Source: JAVBOV01 sp031550205 (GTDB lineage Bacteria > Pseudomonadota > Alphaproteobacteria > RF32 > CAG-239). From it: a DNA stretch of 15,097 nucleotides. Shown in pieces: positions 14,002-15,097 of the stretch; positions within the stretch are counted from its first letter, which is position 1; each line of letters starts with the position of its first letter. The DNA lies in assembly GCA_031550205.1 (NCBI GenBank), contig JAVBOV010000048.1, positions 1-15,097 of the forward strand, read 5' to 3'. Both the position numbers and the translations under genes were made by a program. The notes below the pieces were generated by a model. It ran no database searches. It worked only from the letters and a program-made list of their open reading frames with translations, and had not been told where the DNA came from.

Positions 14002-14150
14002 TGTCATTGCGAGCGGAATGAAATGGAGCGTGGCAATCCAACCAAATAATATAGCCGATTTGTCCTGGATCCCACGCATGTTTTACAATTTTCTTATCTG
14101 TGCTCCCTGCGGTCGACACAGGAAAATTGTAAAACATACTCTGGATGACA
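14002..14150. mobile_element. Putative 149-bp non-autonomous element with imperfect terminal inverted repeats
   Basis: The left end reads TGTCATTGCGAG and the reverse complement of the right end reads TGTCATCCAGAG, which match at 9 of 12 positions including the outer six. Inside are a GTCATTGC...GGCAATCC half-palindrome (14003-14039) of a widespread intergenic repeat style, a TGGATCCCACGC block (14066-14077) and a long hairpin (14078-14137). It has no coding capacity and no clear target-site duplication. It fills most of the 229-bp gap between prfC and the partial gene at 14157, and its right half serves as that gene's stop-proximal palindrome. Confidence 0.5.
14078..14137. repeat. Long inverted repeat (16-bp perfect arms plus 5-bp inner arms)
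   Basis: ATGTTTTACAATTTTC at 14078-14093 is perfectly complementary to 14122-14137. CTGTG at 14098-14102 pairs with CACAG at 14117-14121, leaving a 4-nt TTAT bulge on one side and a 14-nt loop. This is the strongest hairpin in the window by arm length. On either strand it is not followed by a T-run at the right distance. Confidence 0.85.
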
Positions 14151-14156
14151 GGAATG

Positions 14157-15097
14157 CTAAAATGGGCTGGAGACGCCGGGGATTAGGGGGGCGGGGGCGT
14201 TGGCGGCGTGGATGTCTACACTTTCGGCAGCCTGCTGCTCGGCCTTGGCTTCATCTTGAACGCTTTGCGGGGACTCGTTGATTACGATTGGAAGCTCTTC
14301 TTTGGGTTCAACAACCTGCTCGGCGGTTACCGGCTCGGATTTGTTTAAGCCCAAAGCCCTTTCAATGGCTTTTTGCTCGGCTTCTTTTTCTTTGGCGGTA
14401 ATTAAGTTCAGCTCATATAAAACCTCAACCTTGCGCATTTCTTTAGCGGCAGACAAAATGTCTTTGGCCGGAGCTATCGGGTTTGATTTATGGCGCGGGC
14501 TCGGCGGCAAAACGGCCTCAACAATTAAGTTGCGCTCAGATGACAGCTCCCGGGCGGAAATGGCGCGGGCTTCAGCCGCAGATTTTAAGGCTTCAATGCG
14601 CTCGACAATTAAATCGGCCGAGGGGACGGGTTTTTCAATGCCCCAAGCCGGGCGGCCATGAGTGAGCGGAAGCAAGCCGCCGATATTGGTCTGGCGGGCA
14701 GATAAAAATTCGTTTTTGGTGATGAGGTCTTTTTCAGCCAGTTCTTTCATGATAAGGAATCGGGAGATGGTGTTTTTTTCACCGTCTGAAAAAAGTACTT
14801 CAACAGCTTTGACGCTGGCATCCGCATTGGCTTTGTTTTGAGCAATGAGTTTCTGTTCTCTTACAAACAGAGCCTCTTCCATGGCAGATTTGCCTTTTTC
14901 CTGAGATGTCTCATTGCTTACATTAAAAACCTTGTTGCCGTCCTTGTCTTCAACCACCATTTTGGTTTGCTGCATGGTCAAAAGGCGCAGCCTTCTCTTG
15001 GCGATCTCGGTCATTTTTTCAGGCTGGCCGTTTTCGGTGCCGAGTAAGCTGGTTTCATCGCCGCCAACCAAGATTAAGTCTTCATAATATTGGCGGG
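14157..15097 (-). CDS. Helical protein of unknown function with two SHOCT-like segments (5' end missing)
   Basis: The frame is open from the window edge to TAG at 14157-14159, giving about 313 residues. The TTG at 15071 is probably internal, since the upstream codons read RQYYEDLILVGGDETSLLG without a stop. I do not recognise the family. In numbering from 15071, two segments resemble each other and the short SHOCT-type helical hairpin: FLIMKELAEKDLITKNEF (105-122) and VEVLYELNLITAKEKEAEQK (215-234), both with an EL...LIT...E pattern. The rest is charged helix (60-100, 150-185). A Pro-rich linker at 189-202 and an acidic Pro/Ala-rich tail (245-304) are likely disordered. No signal peptide or membrane helix is present in the visible part. 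A scaffold or coiled-coil role is possible but unproven. A stop-proximal palindrome follows. Confidence 0.8.
   Translation of the reverse strand, partial: RQYYEDLILVGGDETSLLGTENGQPEKMTEIAKRRLRLLTMQQTKMVVEDKDGNKVFNVSNETSQEKGKSAMEEALFVREQKLIAQNKANADASVKAVEVLFSDGEKNTISRFLIMKELAEKDLITKNEFLSARQTNIGGLLPLTHGRPAWGIEKPVPSADLIVERIEALKSAAEARAISARELSSERNLIVEAVLPPSPRHKSNPIAPAKDILSAAKEMRKVEVLYELNLITAKEKEAEQKAIERALGLNKSEPVTAEQVVEPKEELPIVINESPQSVQDEAKAEQQAAESVDIHAANAPAPLIPGVSSPF

Noticed and set aside
15069..15071. TTG at 15071 as the true start of the last minus-strand gene
   Set aside because: The frame continues open with plausible coding residues to the window edge and no ribosome site precedes the TTG, so the gene is treated as truncated by the window.

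Overview
The window is chromosomal DNA from a Gram-negative bacterium that makes lipid A. An alphaproteobacterium is the best guess. The reasons are the run lpxD-fabZ-lpxA-lpxI-lpxB, the use of LpxI rather than LpxH for the UDP-diacylglucosamine hydrolysis step, and a ComEC protein whose tail is not a metallo-beta-lactamase domain. Base composition is moderate and slightly AT-leaning by eye. I cannot name a genus.

Positions 1-1590 (+): the tail of a membrane protein, then three tightly packed or overlapping genes. These encode a short inorganic pyrophosphatase-like protein, the epoxyqueuosine reductase QueH and ribonuclease HII. Positions 1608-4449 (+): a consensus extended -10 promoter followed by a 930-residue autotransporter with a repetitive beta-helix passenger and a C-terminal barrel. 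Positions 4452-10951 (+): the lipid A block. lpxD and fabZ form one unit closed by an intrinsic terminator. lpxA, lpxI, lpxB and comEC form a second unit with overlapping reading frames. A strong bidirectional terminator at 10995-11034 closes the plus-strand block.

Positions 11037-15097 are all on the minus strand. Read 5' to 3', they hold a partial coiled-coil protein that runs off the window edge, peptide chain release factor 3 (prfC), a 119-residue orphan with a near-consensus promoter, and a tandem pair of 117-residue orphan paralogues. This is the accessory part of the window. Three genes here (the partial gene, prfC and the 119-residue orphan) each carry a palindromic GTCATCC...GGATC element starting 5-9 nt after the stop codon, always in the same orientation and always with a different central stem. 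One of these is part of a 149-bp element with imperfect terminal inverted repeats, which looks like a non-autonomous mobile element.

Functionally, the plus strand is dominated by outer-membrane biogenesis: an autotransporter, four lipid A enzymes and FabZ, which supplies acyl-ACP metabolism. I found no CRISPR array, tRNA, rRNA, transposase, toxin-antitoxin pair or recognisable defence operon. I saw no clear new multi-gene system. The best leads are the stop-proximal palindrome family, the palindrome inserted within the comEC reading frame, and the orphan genes.
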